From NCBI GenBank assembly GCA_016893485.2, contig JAFEKX020000001.1:2852001-2916000 (forward strand): a stretch of 64,000 nt of DNA, in the 5' to 3' direction. The first letter of the stretch is position 1, and each line of letters begins with the position of its first letter. Under the pieces are notes generated by a model that was not told the origin of the DNA, did not search any database, and saw only the letters and a list, made by a program, of their open reading frames with translations. Positions 48,609 through 59,548 of the stretch are shown here, piece by piece. A program made the translations under genes and the position numbers. The DNA is from Streptomyces sp. P3. Its GTDB lineage: Bacteria; Actinomycetota; Actinomycetes; Streptomycetales; Streptomycetaceae.

Positions 48609-50147
48609 ATGGCACGGATTGCGGTGATCGGCGCCGGCATGGGCGCGATGGCGGCCGCTGCCCGGCTGGCCGTCGCGGGCCACCGGGTGGCGGTGTACGA
48701 GCGTACGGAGACGTACGGCGGTGCGGTGCGCCGCTTCGAGCGGGACGGGTTCGGCTTCGACACCGGCCCCGGGCTGCTGCCCGTGCCCGCGGTCCACCGC
48801 GACATGTTCATCAAGACCGGCAAGGAGCCGCTGGAGGACCTGGTCGAGCTGGTCCAGGTCGACCCGTCCTCCCGGCACGTCTTCGCGGACGGTACGGCGG
48901 TGTCGTTGCCGAACGCCTCCCGCGCGGGCGTCGTCACGGCCCTGGACGAGGCGCTGGGCGGCGGCGCGGGCCAGCGCTGGGGCGACTTCCTGATCCGGGC
49001 CCGCGAGGCCTGGGACCGCACCCGCAGACCCCTCCTGGAGGAGCCCCTGTGGCCCAACTGGTCGGTGCTGGCCGACCAGGAGCCCTATCCCGCGGTCCCG
49101 CACAAGAAGCTGCTGCGCACCCGGCGCGCGAGCACCCTCGCCGAGATCGGCACCTGGGAGCTGCGCGACGAACGCCTCACGGCCCTCCTGGAGAGCCACG
49201 CCCTGGCATACGGCCTCGATCCCCGCACCGCACCCGCGAGCGCGGCCGTGCTGCCGTACATGGAGCACGCCTTCGGCACCTGGTATGTGCGGGGCGGCAT
49301 GCGGGAGTTGGCGCGCGCGGTGTACGAGCGGTGCGTGGCGAGGCGGGTCGAGTTCGTCTTCGGGGCCGAGGTGACCCGAATCCTGGAGAAGGACGGGCGG
49401 GTGGCCGGAGTCGAGCTCGCCGGGGCACCTCCCGGGCTCTCGGCTCTGGGGAGGCACGGTGGCCGACGCGGACCATGTCGTCGCGGACGTGGACCCGGTG
49501 ACGCTGCGGGCCCTGACAGGCCGTCCACTGGACCAGGAAGGCGACGTACAGGCCGACTTGGGCTCACCCCGGGCGGTGCGCTGCACGCTGCTGCTGGCCC
49601 TGCGTGGCCCGCGCGAGGCCGGGGCGGTGCACCGCACGGTCGTCCACGCGCCGGACCGCGAGGCCGAGTTGGACCTCCTGGCCTCCCCAGGGGGCGACGA
49701 GCCTGTCTGTCCCACGGTGACCGTGCTGCGCCCCGACGACCCCGCGCTCCGGCCGGACGACGCGCACGAGTCCGTGGTGGTGTCCGCCGTCCTGTCGGGC
49801 GAGGCGGGCTGGGAGGACGAGGCGACGGTCCGGCGCTACACGGACTTCCTCCTCGAAGCCGCCGGACGGGCCGTACCGCAGCTCCGGGAGCGCCTGTTGT
49901 GGCACGAGGTGCGTACGCCCGGGGACACCGAGGGCGAGACGGGCACCCGCTTCGGCGCCGTGCCCGCGCCGTCGCTCGCCGCCGGGCAGGGCCGTTTCCT
50001 GCACCCGGCGAACACCACGCGCGTGCCCGGGCTCTACCGGGTCGGCGGCTGGTCCCACCCCGGCGGGGGCTGCCGCACGCCGGGATGTCGGGGGCCCTGG
50101 TCGCCGGACTGATCGTGGAAGGGCCGCAGTTCAGAGGGTCCCAGTGA
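48609..50147 (+). CDS. FAD-dependent oxidoreductase, phytoene desaturase-like (frame broken)
   Basis: This is a flavoprotein of the NAD(P)/FAD amine-oxidase or CrtI-like group, about 513 residues after repair. The N-terminal dinucleotide-binding motif is RIAVIGAGMGAMAAAARLA followed by VAVYERTETYGGAVRRFE, and the C-terminal FAD motif reads YRVGGWSHPGGGLPHAGMSG after repair at 50065-50069. A second disturbed zone is near 49440-49460. The substrate is unknown; no carotenoid genes lie nearby, so carotenoid desaturation is not supported. No Shine-Dalgarno; TACAGT (48596-48601) lies exactly seven bases upstream of the ATG, suggesting a leaderless transcript. Confidence 0.8.
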   Translation: MARIAVIGAGMGAMAAAARLAVAGHRVAVYERTETYGGAVRRFERDGFGFDTGPGLLPVPAVHRDMFIKTGKEPLEDLVELVQVDPSSRHVFADGTAVSLPNASRAGVVTALDEALGGGAGQRWGDFLIRAREAWDRTRRPLLEEPLWPNWSVLADQEPYPAVPHKKLLRTRRASTLAEIGTWELRDERLTALLESHALAYGLDPRTAPASAAVLPYMEHAFGTWYVRGGMRELARAVYERCVARRVEFVFGAEVTRILEKDGRVAGVELAGAPPGLSALGRHGGRRGPCRRGRGPGDAAGPDRPSTGPGRRRTGRLGLTPGGALHAAAGPAWPARGRGGAPHGRPRAGPRGRVGPPGLPRGRRACLSHGDRAAPRRPRAPAGRRARVRGGVRRPVGRGGLGGRGDGPALHGLPPRSRRTGRTAAPGAPVVARGAYARGHRGRDGHPLRRRARAVARRRAGPFPAPGEHHARARALPGRRLVPPRRGLPHAGMSGALVAGLIVEGPQFRGSQ

Positions 50148-50172
50148 GCGGGTCACACTCAGGAAACGGGCC

Positions 50173-50200
50173 CCTGTTGAGGGCCCGGGCCCTCAACAGG
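50173..50200. terminator. Bidirectional terminator between convergent genes
   Basis: A perfect 28-base palindrome (14-base half CCTGTTGAGGGCCC) lies between the stop of the FAD oxidoreductase and the stop of the minus-strand Q/Y-rich protein. It would form the same hairpin in both transcripts. Confidence 0.82.
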
Positions 50201-50202
50201 CT

Positions 50203-51204
50203 TCAGAAACGGTACTGCTCGTCGTACCCGGGGCCCGACTGCGGCTGCTGCTGGGGCTGTTGCTGGCCGTCGCCCTGGTAGGGGTACTGCTGGTCCGGGA
50301 GTTCGCCGCCGTAGGTCTCGTCGTTGCGCTGCTGCGGGACCCACACACCGCCGGCCGGGGTCTCGCCGGCGTAGCCGCCGTTGCCGTACTGGTCCTGTGT
50401 GTAACCCTGCTGGGGGTAATGCTGCTGGCCGTCGTAGCCCGTGTCGTAGCCGGTGCCGCCGTACGTCTGGGTGCCGGTGTACGGGTCGGAGTAGGCCGCG
50501 TACTGCTGCTGGCCGGTGGTGTCGTAGCCGTACTGCTGCTGGTCGTAGCCCGTGTACTGGTCGTAGCCGTAGTTCTGGCCGTCGCCCTGGGCCGCGGCCG
50601 CGTAGGCCTGGTCCTGGGTCTGGCCCGCGGCGGCGTACGCCTGGTCCGTGCCCGCGAAGTCGGGGTCGGTGGCGTTCGCGTACGCGGCGGTGTTGTACAC
50701 GCCGTAGGAGCCGGTGTCGTCCGGGAGGGGCTGCGGCTCGTAGACCGAGGTGGTCTCGGCGGCCGTGGGATTCAGGGGGCGGTTCGGGGTGAAGACGTCG
50801 TCGCGGTCGTAGTCGTCGTCCTGGCCGAAGGCCTTGTTCCGGTCGTAGTCCTGGAAGGCGCCCTCGGCCGACTCGGGGCCGGGCGCGTCCGGGTTCGGGT
50901 CCTGGTCGTCCGGTTCGCCGCGGCGGCGCTTGATGCCGCCCACGCTCGGCCGGCCGGAGACCGCCCAGCCCGCTTCGAAGCCGCGGCGGAACGAGAGGGT
51001 GACATAGGTCTGGCCGACGGCGAAGGCCACGGCGCCCAGGGCGATGACGAAGACGGAGGGGATCAGCACACCCAGGACGACGCCCAGGAAGCCGACGAAC
51101 GCGAGCAGTCGCCAGCGCAGGCGTGCCTTGTACTGCAGCAGCACCTCACCGAGCAACCACAGTGCGACGATGCCGAACGCGATGTAGAGGACCGTCCAGC
51201 CCAT
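50203..51204 (-). CDS. Membrane protein with long Gln/Tyr/Gly-rich C-terminal domain
   Basis: This is a 333-residue protein. The first ~90 residues hold three hydrophobic helices (WTVLYIAFGIVALWLLGEVL, LLAFVGFLGVVLGVLIPSVF, and a third) typical of a small actinobacterial membrane family. The remaining ~240 residues are low complexity: an acidic part (YDRNKAFGQDDDYDRDD), then YGYDQYTGYDQQQYGYD and QQQPQQQPQSGPGYDEQYRF. This resembles prion-like, phase-separating domains. GAGAGGGG precedes ATG 51204. The frame is intact. No catalytic motif is visible and the function is unknown. It sits between metF and a terminator. Confidence 0.8.
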   Translation of the reverse strand: MGWTVLYIAFGIVALWLLGEVLLQYKARLRWRLLAFVGFLGVVLGVLIPSVFVIALGAVAFAVGQTYVTLSFRRGFEAGWAVSGRPSVGGIKRRRGEPDDQDPNPDAPGPESAEGAFQDYDRNKAFGQDDDYDRDDVFTPNRPLNPTAAETTSVYEPQPLPDDTGSYGVYNTAAYANATDPDFAGTDQAYAAAGQTQDQAYAAAAQGDGQNYGYDQYTGYDQQQYGYDTTGQQQYAAYSDPYTGTQTYGGTGYDTGYDGQQHYPQQGYTQDQYGNGGYAGETPAGGVWVPQQRNDETYGGELPDQQYPYQGDGQQQPQQQPQSGPGYDEQYRF

Positions 51205-51260
51205 GTACGCCCCTCTCCCAGTGGCCGCTACGCAGTGTGTCGTATGTCCGGGCGGCCGGT

Positions 51261-52192
<932 letters not shown>

Positions 52193-52292
52193 TTAGTCAG
52201 GGGGCGGCGGACACCCAACCGGAACAGGAATTTGCCTGTTTTGTCGCCCTGTTGTCCACCCATCGGACAGCGGGCCTCAAGGCGTACGCCGG

Positions 52293-52951
52293 TCAGGCCT
52301 GCCGCAGCCGCTTCGCCAACTCGGCCGCCGCCGCGCCCGGGTCGTCCGCGTCCGTGACGGCCCGTACGACGACGACACGGCGGGCGCCCGCCTCGAGCAC
52401 CTCGTCGAGGTTGCCGAGGTCGATGCCGCCGATCGCGAACCAGGGGCGGGAGGTGCCCAGGGCGGCCGTGTACCGGACCAGGTCGAGGCCGGGGGCGTGG
52501 CGGCCGGGCTTGGTGGGGTGGGCCAGCACGGGCCCGTGCAGAAGTAGTCCACGCCCTCCTGGACGGCTGCCGCGGCGGCCTCGGACTCGGCGTGCGTGGA
52601 GCGGCCGATCAGGACGTCCTCGCCGAGGATCGCGCGGGCGGCGGGCACCGGGAGGTCGCCCTGCCCGAGGTGCAGCACGTCGGCGCCGGCGGCGTGGGCG
52701 ACGTCCGCGCGGTCGTTGACCGCCAGGAGTCTGCCGTGCCGGGCGCAGGCCTCGGCGAAGACCTGGAGGTGCTCCAGCTCCTCGGCGGCCTCCATGCCCT
52801 TGTCGCGCAGCTGCACGATGTCGACCCCGCCGGCCAGGACCGCGTCCAGGAACTCCGCCAGGTCGCCCTGGCGCCTGCGGGCGTCCGTGCAGAGGTAGAC
52901 CCGGGCGTCGGCGAGCTCCGCGCGGGCGGCTGCTGCGGCGGTGTCGGGCAT
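52293..52951 (-). CDS. thiE: Thiamine-phosphate synthase (frame broken)
   Basis: ThiE joins HMP-PP and THZ-P to make thiamine phosphate. It is a TIM barrel of 219 residues after repair, with family motifs [62 protein letters not shown] and [20 protein letters not shown]. The frame breaks at 52530-52532 ([14 protein letters not shown]). It is separate from the thiOSG operon and on the opposite strand. No THI-box riboswitch was found in front of it, so it is probably regulated differently. The Rv2175c-like gene lies upstream on the same strand, 89 bases away. Confidence 0.94.
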
Positions 52952-53040
52952 GCGTTGTCCCCGTTGTTCGGTGTGTGGTGGTGTCGCGTACGGGCCGCGG
53001 TGAGCTTCCCCGCGGCCCGTACACCTGGCGGTCGTCCGGG

Positions 53041-53410
53041 TCAGACGGCGAGCGCCTGGGCGCGGCGCTTCACCTCCGTGCCGCGATTCTCGCTCAGGGC
53101 CTGCGCGGGGTGCCGGGCAGGCTGGGGTCGGGGTGAAGAGCCACTCGAGCATCTCTTCGTCGGAGAAGCCGTCGTCCCGGAGGAGCGTCAGGGTCCCCGT
53201 GAGGCCCTTGACGACCTTCTGCTCGGCCCCGTCGATGAAGGCGGCGGGGACGTGCAGCGCGCGGTTCTCACCACGGCGTACGGCGATGACTTGGCCGTCC
53301 TTGACCAGCTGCCGCACGCGTGTCACCTCGACATCGAGCAACTCTGCGATGTCGGGCAGCGTGAGCCAGGCGGGGACGAGAGCATCGATCTTTGCGTCAA
53401 TCTCGGTCAC
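53041..53410 (-). CDS. Rv2175c-family DNA-binding protein (frame broken)
   Basis: This small winged-helix-type DNA-binding protein is homologous to mycobacterial Rv2175c, a known substrate of the Ser/Thr kinase PknL. The N-terminal HTH region reads [20 protein letters not shown], then [20 protein letters not shown]; the C-terminal domain has [20 protein letters not shown]. Two breaks (53107-53110 and 53130-53133, each one G short) hide a tail that reads [20 protein letters not shown] and ends RRAQALAV. 123 residues. The regulated target is unknown. TP sites in the tail are possible phosphoacceptors by analogy only. Confidence 0.85.
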
Positions 53411-53474
53411 GTAAACAGCGTGCCATCCCGGACTGACAGTCGGAAGCCGGGCCGGTCCGACCCGGTGGGACGAA

Positions 53475-54704
53475 CTAGGCGATAGCGGCCTTCATCGGGA
53501 GAGAAGCATCGACCAGCAGCTCGTGGTCCATTGGGGTGGCCGCCTCGATCAGCCGGCGGCCCTGGGCCAGGTCACGGGGGCGGCCGACCGCCAGGAGCGC
53601 CACCAGCCGGTCCCCGCGCAGCCAGCAGACGCTCCACGCCGGGGTGGACGGGTCGCCGCGCCACAGGGTGGTGTCGGCGGACGCGTGGTGACCGGCGTAC
53701 TGGACGAAGCGGCCGAACTGCTCGGACCAGAAGTACGGCACCGGGTCGTAGACCGCCGAGGTCTCCCCGACGATGTTCGCGGCGACCGTGCGCGGCCCCT
53801 GGAGGGCGTTGTCCCAGTGGTGGACGAGAAGTCGCTCGCCGTATCTCCCCGAGGGGAAGGAGGCGCAGTCGCCGACCGCGTAGACGTCCGGCACGGAGGT
53901 GCGCAGGTGGTCGTCGGCCAGGACCTCGCCGTGGGCGCCCAGTTCGATGCCGGAGCCCGTCAGCCAGGCGGTGGCGGGGCGGGCGCCGATGCCGACCACG
54001 ACGGCGCCAGCGGGCAGCCGGGTGCCGTCGTCGAGGACGACTTCGCCGGGTTCGACGTGCGCCACGCGTGCGTGCGTGCGCAGGGTGGCCCCGGCGGCGG
54101 CGTACCAGGCGGCCATCGGCGCGGCCACCTCGGCGGGCAGCGCGCCCGCGAGCGGCCGGTCGGCCGCTTCCACGACGGTCACCGCGCAGCCCGCCTCGCG
54201 CGCGGCGGTGGCGAACTCGGCGCCGATCCAGCCCGCGCCGACGACCACGATGTCGTGCTGCCGGGCGAGCACCGGGCGCAGCCGCTCGGCGTCGTCCAGG
54301 GTGCGCAGCAGATGGACGCCGGGGATGCCGTCGGCGCCCGGCAGCCGGATCGGTTCGGCACCGGTGGCGAGGACGAGGACGTCGTAGGGCGCCGGGCCCT
54401 CGGCGGTGTCCAGTTCGTGGTCGGCGGGGCGCAGGCCCACCACCTCGCGGCCCAGCTGTACTTCGAGCCCGAGCGCCTCGAAGTCGACGTCGAAGGCGGA
54501 GCCCTCGGCCTTGCCGAGCAGGACGGCCTTGGACAGCGGGGGCCGGTCGTACGGCTGATGGGGTTCCGCGCCGATCAGGGTGATGCTGCCGGTGAAGCCC
54601 TGCTCCCGGAGGGCGACCGCGGTCTGCACCCCGGCCATGCCCGCGCCGACGACGACCACGCGCCGTCCTGCCACCGTGCCCTGGTCCCGCGTCTGCTCGC
54701 TCAC
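53475..54704 (-). CDS. NAD(P)/FAD-dependent ferredoxin/rubredoxin reductase-type oxidoreductase
   Basis: This is a 409-residue flavoprotein with two dinucleotide folds. The FAD motif is [20 protein letters not shown], the NAD(P) motif [20 protein letters not shown], and the C-terminal FAD-binding [20 protein letters not shown]. The [12 protein letters not shown] segment is typical of the BenD/ferredoxin-reductase class. The redox partner is not evident; no ferredoxin gene is adjacent. GTG 54704 ([15 protein letters not shown]) is the likely start. A 15-base palindrome lies 18 bases upstream. The frame is intact. Confidence 0.88.
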   Translation of the reverse strand: MSEQTRDQGTVAGRRVVVVGAGMAGVQTAVALREQGFTGSITLIGAEPHQPYDRPPLSKAVLLGKAEGSAFDVDFEALGLEVQLGREVVGLRPADHELDTAEGPAPYDVLVLATGAEPIRLPGADGIPGVHLLRTLDDAERLRPVLARQHDIVVVGAGWIGAEFATAAREAGCAVTVVEAADRPLAGALPAEVAAPMAAWYAAAGATLRTHARVAHVEPGEVVLDDGTRLPAGAVVVGIGARPATAWLTGSGIELGAHGEVLADDHLRTSVPDVYAVGDCASFPSGRYGERLLVHHWDNALQGPRTVAANIVGETSAVYDPVPYFWSEQFGRFVQYAGHHASADTTLWRGDPSTPAWSVCWLRGDRLVALLAVGRPRDLAQGRRLIEAATPMDHELLVDASLPMKAAIA

Positions 54705-54721
54705 TCGATCACCATAGACAC

Positions 54722-54736
54722 CTGACAATTTGTCAG
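54722..54736. promoter_or_regulatory. Palindrome CTGACAA-T-TTGTCAG upstream of the FAD reductase
   Basis: Seven-base arms flank a central T, located between the GTG of the FAD reductase and the stop of the next gene upstream. Placed where a promoter would lie, it is a candidate operator; TATGGT (54714-54719 on the minus strand) could be the -10. No cognate regulator is known. Confidence 0.45.
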
Positions 54737-55086
54737 TCAGCGGGCGCGTCGGGTGACCTGTTCCACACTGCTGGTCCCGTTTCCCTCCTGGGACTCCCAC
54801 TCCCAGGTCTCCTCCAGGCGGACGCGGCCGTCGGGCAACTCGGTCACCAGGGAGACGCAGTGCCCGGAGGACGTCGTCCCGTCCGTCTTCAGCTGTACGT
54901 ACCGGAAGTCGATCCGGTCCCCGCGCGCGTGCCGACGAGACGCCCCCGTACGACGTCGCCGCCCGCGTACTCGGCCCAGATCTCGCCGTCCTGCTCGTGG
55001 TAGGTGAAGCGGGTGCGGGTGCCCACCTGACCTGGGGCCTGGTCGGCGACGGGGGCGAGGACGAGACCGTCGAGCGAACGGGCCAT
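54737..55086 (-). CDS. Conserved hypothetical protein, beta-rich (frame broken)
   Basis: This small actinobacterial protein of 116 residues after repair begins MARSLDGLVLAPVADQAPGQ, then VGTRTRFTYHEQDGEIWAEY. The pattern of alternating strands and the tail SLVTELPDGRVRLEETWEWE suggest a single beta-barrel domain like that seen in small lipocalin-like proteins annotated as N-acetylglutamate synthase in some genomes, though no catalytic residues support that label. The frame breaks at 54919-54922. ATG 55086 follows GGGAG. It is divergent from the TPP riboswitch and thiO. Confidence 0.65.
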
Positions 55087-55143
55087 GGACAGAGGCTCCC
55101 TTACTGGCACACAGGGCACGGGCTAGGGTGGCAAAGGTATAAG

Positions 55144-55236
55144 CACTCGCGGGAGTCCGGGCGTACCGGGCTGAGAGGGAGGCTGGCGGCCTCCGACCGT
55201 ACGAACCTGATCCGGGTCATGCCGGCGAAGGGAGGG
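55144..55236 (+). ncRNA. TPP (THI-box) riboswitch
   Basis: The conserved THI-box elements are CTGAGAGGGAGGCTGG (55171-55186) and GAACCTGATCCGGGTCATGC (55203-55222), followed by CGGCGAAGGGAGG. These are the pyrimidine- and pyrophosphate-sensing arms of the aptamer. The 3' GGGAGG element is close to the thiO ATG at 55248, so binding of thiamine pyrophosphate probably hides the ribosome site and reduces translation of the thiOSG operon; no terminator hairpin is seen. Confidence 0.95.
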
Positions 55237-55247
55237 GCTGGACGCCC

Positions 55248-56409
55248 ATGCCTGCACATACGTCAGACGTCCTCGTCGTCGGGGCGGGATCATCGGCCTG
55301 GTCACGGCCTGGCGCGCGGCCCAACGCGGCTTCTCCACGGCCGTGGTGGACCCGGCGCCGGGCGGCGGGGCCGCCCAGGTGGCCGCCGGGATGCTGGCCG
55401 CCGTCACCGAACTCCACTACGGCGAGCAGACCCTGCTCGCCCTCAACCTGGCCTCGGCGCACCGCTACCCGGACTTCGCGGCCGAGCTGACCGACCTCAC
55501 CGGCCTGGACCTCGGCTACCGCCGCTGCGGCACGCTGGCCGTCGCCCTGGACGCCGACGACCGCGCCCATCTGCGTGAACTGCACGCGCTGCAGCAGCAG
55601 TCGGGGCTGGACTCCGAGTGGCTGTCCGGGCGCGAGTGCCGGCGCCTTGAGCCGATGCTCGCGCCGGGCGTGCGCGGGGGGCTCAGGGTCGACGGGGACC
55701 ACCAGGTCGACCCGCGGCGGCTGGCAGCTGCCCTGGTGGCCGCCTGCGAGCGCGCCGGGGTCGTCTTCCACCGGACCTGGGTCGAGCGGCTCACGGTCAC
55801 GCGGGACCGCGCCACGGGGTCGTCACGCGCGAGGACACCACGCTCGCCGCGGACCAGGTGGTGCTCGCGGCCGGCAGCCTCAGCGGGCGGCTGACGGGCG
55901 TCCCTGACGACGTCCTGCCGCCCGTACGGCCCGTGAAGGGCCAGGTCCTGCGGCTGACCGTGCCGGAGCGCCACGCGCCGTTCCTGAGCCGCACCGTGCG
56001 GGCCGTGGTCCGCGGCAGCCACGTCTACCTCGTGCCGCGCGAGAACGGCGAGCTGGTCGTCGGCGCGACCAGCGAGGAACTGGGCTGGGACACCACGGTG
56101 ACCGCCGGCGGTGTCTACGAACTGCTGCGCGACGCCCATGAGTTGGTCCCCGGGATCACCGAACTGCCGCTCACCGAGACCCGGGCAGGACTGCGCCCCG
56201 GGTCCCCGACAACGCGCCGCTGCTCGGTCCGACCGCCCTGCCGGGGCTGCTGCTGGCCACCGGGCACTACCGCAACGGCGTGCTCCTCACCCCGGTCACC
56301 GGCGATGCCCTGGCGCATGCCCTGAGCACTGGTGAACTGCCGGACGAGGCACGCCCGTTCACCCCCGAAGCGATTCGCCCGCACGGAACTCGTGGAGCAG
56401 CCCGCATGA
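55248..56409 (+). CDS. thiO: Glycine oxidase ThiO (frame broken)
   Basis: This FAD enzyme oxidises glycine to iminoglycine, the donor for the thiazole ring of thiamine. After repair at 55286-55288 it opens MPAHTSDVLVVGAGIIGLVT, the dinucleotide-binding motif; GGAAQVAAGMLAAVTELHYG follows. Other breaks lie at 55816-55819, 56204-56207 and 56362-56366. At the last, two C seem missing, and the repaired tail reads PPKRFARTELVEQPA with the stop overlapping thiS as ATGA. In the raw sequence the thiO tail falls in the same frame as thiS, which is not a real fusion. Length about 388 residues. First gene behind the TPP riboswitch. Confidence 0.92.
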
Positions 56410-56606
56410 ACATCTCCGTCAACGGCGAGCGCCGGGACATCGCTCCCGGCACGCCCCTGGACGTCCTCGTACGGTCCCTCACCCCGGCCCCCTCCGGGGT
56501 GGCCGCCGCCCTCAACGAAACCGTCGTCCCGCGCGCGGAGTGGCCGTCGACCGCCCTCTCCGAGGGAGACCGCGTCGAGGTCCTCACCGCCGTCCAAGGA
56601 GGCTGA
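56406..56606 (+). CDS. thiS: Sulfur carrier protein ThiS
   Basis: This ubiquitin-like sulfur carrier is adenylated and thiocarboxylated at its C-terminus to deliver sulfur to the thiazole. 66 residues, intact: MNISVNGERRDIAPGTPLDV, and the essential C-terminal GG (EVLTAVQGG). The ATG overlaps the thiO stop, and the stop is three bases before thiG, so the three genes are tightly coupled. The activating enzyme ThiF/MoeB is not in this window. Confidence 0.95.
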   Translation: MNISVNGERRDIAPGTPLDVLVRSLTPAPSGVAAALNETVVPRAEWPSTALSEGDRVEVLTAVQGG

Positions 56607-56609
56607 CCC

Positions 56610-57462
<853 letters not shown>

Positions 57463-57551
57463 TGAGGTATCCGTCACAGGTCGGCTGCAGTACCGCCTCG
57501 AAACCGGGCGAAAAGGCCGTGCTTTCAGCCTTGGCTCGTACACTCACCTGC

Positions 57552-59515
57552 GTGGATACGACCCTTCATGACCCTCTCGTCGGGCAGCTGCTCGACGGCC
57601 GCTATCGCGTCGACGCGCGGATCGCCGTCGGCGGGATGGCCACGGTCTACCGGGCCGTGGACACCCGCCTGGACCGGGTTCTCGCGCTCAAGGTGATGCA
57701 CCCGACGCTGGCGGCGGACGGACACTTCGTGGACCGCTTCATCCGTGAGGCGAAGTCCGTGGCGCGGCTGGCGCATCCGAACGTGGTGCAGGTCTTCGAC
57801 CAGGGCGCCGACCGGACGTACGTCTATCTGGCGATGGAGTACGTCGCCGGCTGCACCCTGCGGGACGTGCTGCGCGAGCGCGGGGCGCTCCAGCCTCGGG
57901 CCGCCCTGGACATCCTGGAGCCGGTGCTCGCCGCGCTGGGCGCCGCGCACCGGGCCGGGTTCGTGCACCGGGACATGAAGCCGGAGAACGTGCTCATAGG
58001 GGACGACGGCCGGGTCAAGGTCGCCGACTTCGGGCTCGTCAGGTCCGTGGACACCGTCACCAGCACCACCGGGTCCTTGCTCGGCACGGTGTCGTATCTC
58101 GCGCCGGAGCAGATCGAGGGCGGCAACGCCGACCCCGGGTCGACGTGTACGCGAGCGGTGTCGTCCTGTACGAGATGCTCACCGGCCGGAAGCCGCACGA
58201 AGGCGACTCGGCCGCGATCGTGCTCTACAAGCACCTGCACGAGGACGTCCCGCCCCCTCGGCCGACGTGCCGGGGCTGGCGTACGAGCTGGACGAGCTGG
58301 TCGCCACCGCCACCGCGCGCACCCCCGACCTGCGGCCGTACGACGCGGTCGCGCTGTTCGGCCTGGTCCGCGAGGCGCGGGCGCGGCTGAGCGACGGACA
58401 GCTGGACGCGGTGCCGCCGCAGGCGCTGACCTCGGAGCATCCGAACGCGGAGAACCGTACGAGTGTGATCCCCCGCTCGCCGACCTCCCCACGCTCGGCT
58501 CCGCTCGCGCGGGGGACCCCGTCGCGTCCGCTGCCGGTCAACGAGGACGGCGGGCCGGGTGACCCGTTCAACCGGACCAGCCGGTTCGAGAGCGGTCCGC
58601 CGCTGCCGCCCCGGCGGCGCGACGCGCGGCGGCCCCGGCGCGGACTGCTGGCGATCGTCGCCGCGCTGCTGCTGGTCGTGGGGGTCGGGGCGGGCGTCAG
58701 TACATCAACTCGGGCCAGTTCACGAAGGTCCCGCCGCTGCTGTCGAAGTCCGAGGCGCAGGCGAAGGACCGGCTCAAGGAGGCCGGTCTCGACGTCAAGA
58801 AGGTCGACCACGCGTACAGCGACACCGTGAAGCGCGGCACGGTCATCAGCACCGACCCGGAGTCCGGCGCCCGCATCCGGGACAACGACTCGGTGGCCCT
58901 GACCATCTCGGACGGCCCGGAGACCGTGAAGGTCCCGGACCTGACGGGCCTCCGCCTGGACAAGGCGCAGAGCCTGCTGAAGCGGGACGGGCTCGCGGCC
59001 GGCATGGTCACCAGGGAGTTCAGCGACGACGTCCCCAAGGGCTCCGTGATCAGCACGAGCCCGGACGCGGGCACCGAGCGCCACGCGGGCTCCGCGATAG
59101 CCCTGACCGTCAGCAAGGGCGGCGCGGTCGACGTGCCGGACGTCACCGGTGAGGACCTGGAGGACGCGAAGGCGGACCTCCAGGAAGCTGGTCTCACGGT
59201 CAAGGTGGCGGCCACCCAGGTCACCTCGGAGTACGACGCGGGCCAGGTCGCCCAGCAGACCCCGGCCGGCGACGGCCAGGCCGCCGAGGGCGACACGGTG
59301 ACGCTGACGCTGTCCAAGGGCCCGGAGATGGTCGAGGTCCCGAGCGTGGTCGGCGCGAGCGTCGACGCGGCGACGAAGCTCCTCGAGCAGTCCGGCTTCG
59401 AGGTCAAGGAGGACCGCGGTCTGCTCGGCCTGTTCGGCGACACCGTGAAGAAGCAGTCCGTGGACGCGGGCGAGCAGGCCCCAAGGGGTCGACGATCACG
59501 ATCACCATCCGGTGA
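57552..59515 (+). CDS. PknB-like Ser/Thr protein kinase with four PASTA domains (frame broken)
   Basis: This is a membrane kinase of about 655 residues. The cytoplasmic kinase domain has the G-loop [11 protein letters not shown], catalytic lysine [28 protein letters not shown] and APEQ. A proline-rich juxtamembrane region leads to one helix ([18 protein letters not shown]) and four extracytoplasmic PASTA repeats, beginning [54 protein letters not shown] and [25 protein letters not shown] domains bind muropeptides or lipid II, so the kinase likely senses wall state. Breaks lie at 58133-58136, 58253-58257, about 58697 and 59479-59482. GTG 57552 has TACACT exactly seven bases upstream and no ribosome site, so it may be leaderless. 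Confidence 0.92.
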
Positions 59516-59548
59516 CGGGGCGGCACGCGCGCGTGACACCCTGGTCGA

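Noticed and set aside
48609..50147. Carotenoid biosynthesis role for the CrtI-like oxidoreductase
   Set aside because: No phytoene synthase or other carotenoid gene is nearby, and similarity is limited to general FAD-binding motifs.
56280..56606. Apparent ThiO-ThiS fusion frame
   Set aside because: A C run at 56362-56366 seems two bases short. Restoring it gives a normal ThiO tail (RFARTELVEQPA) whose stop overlaps the ThiS ATG.
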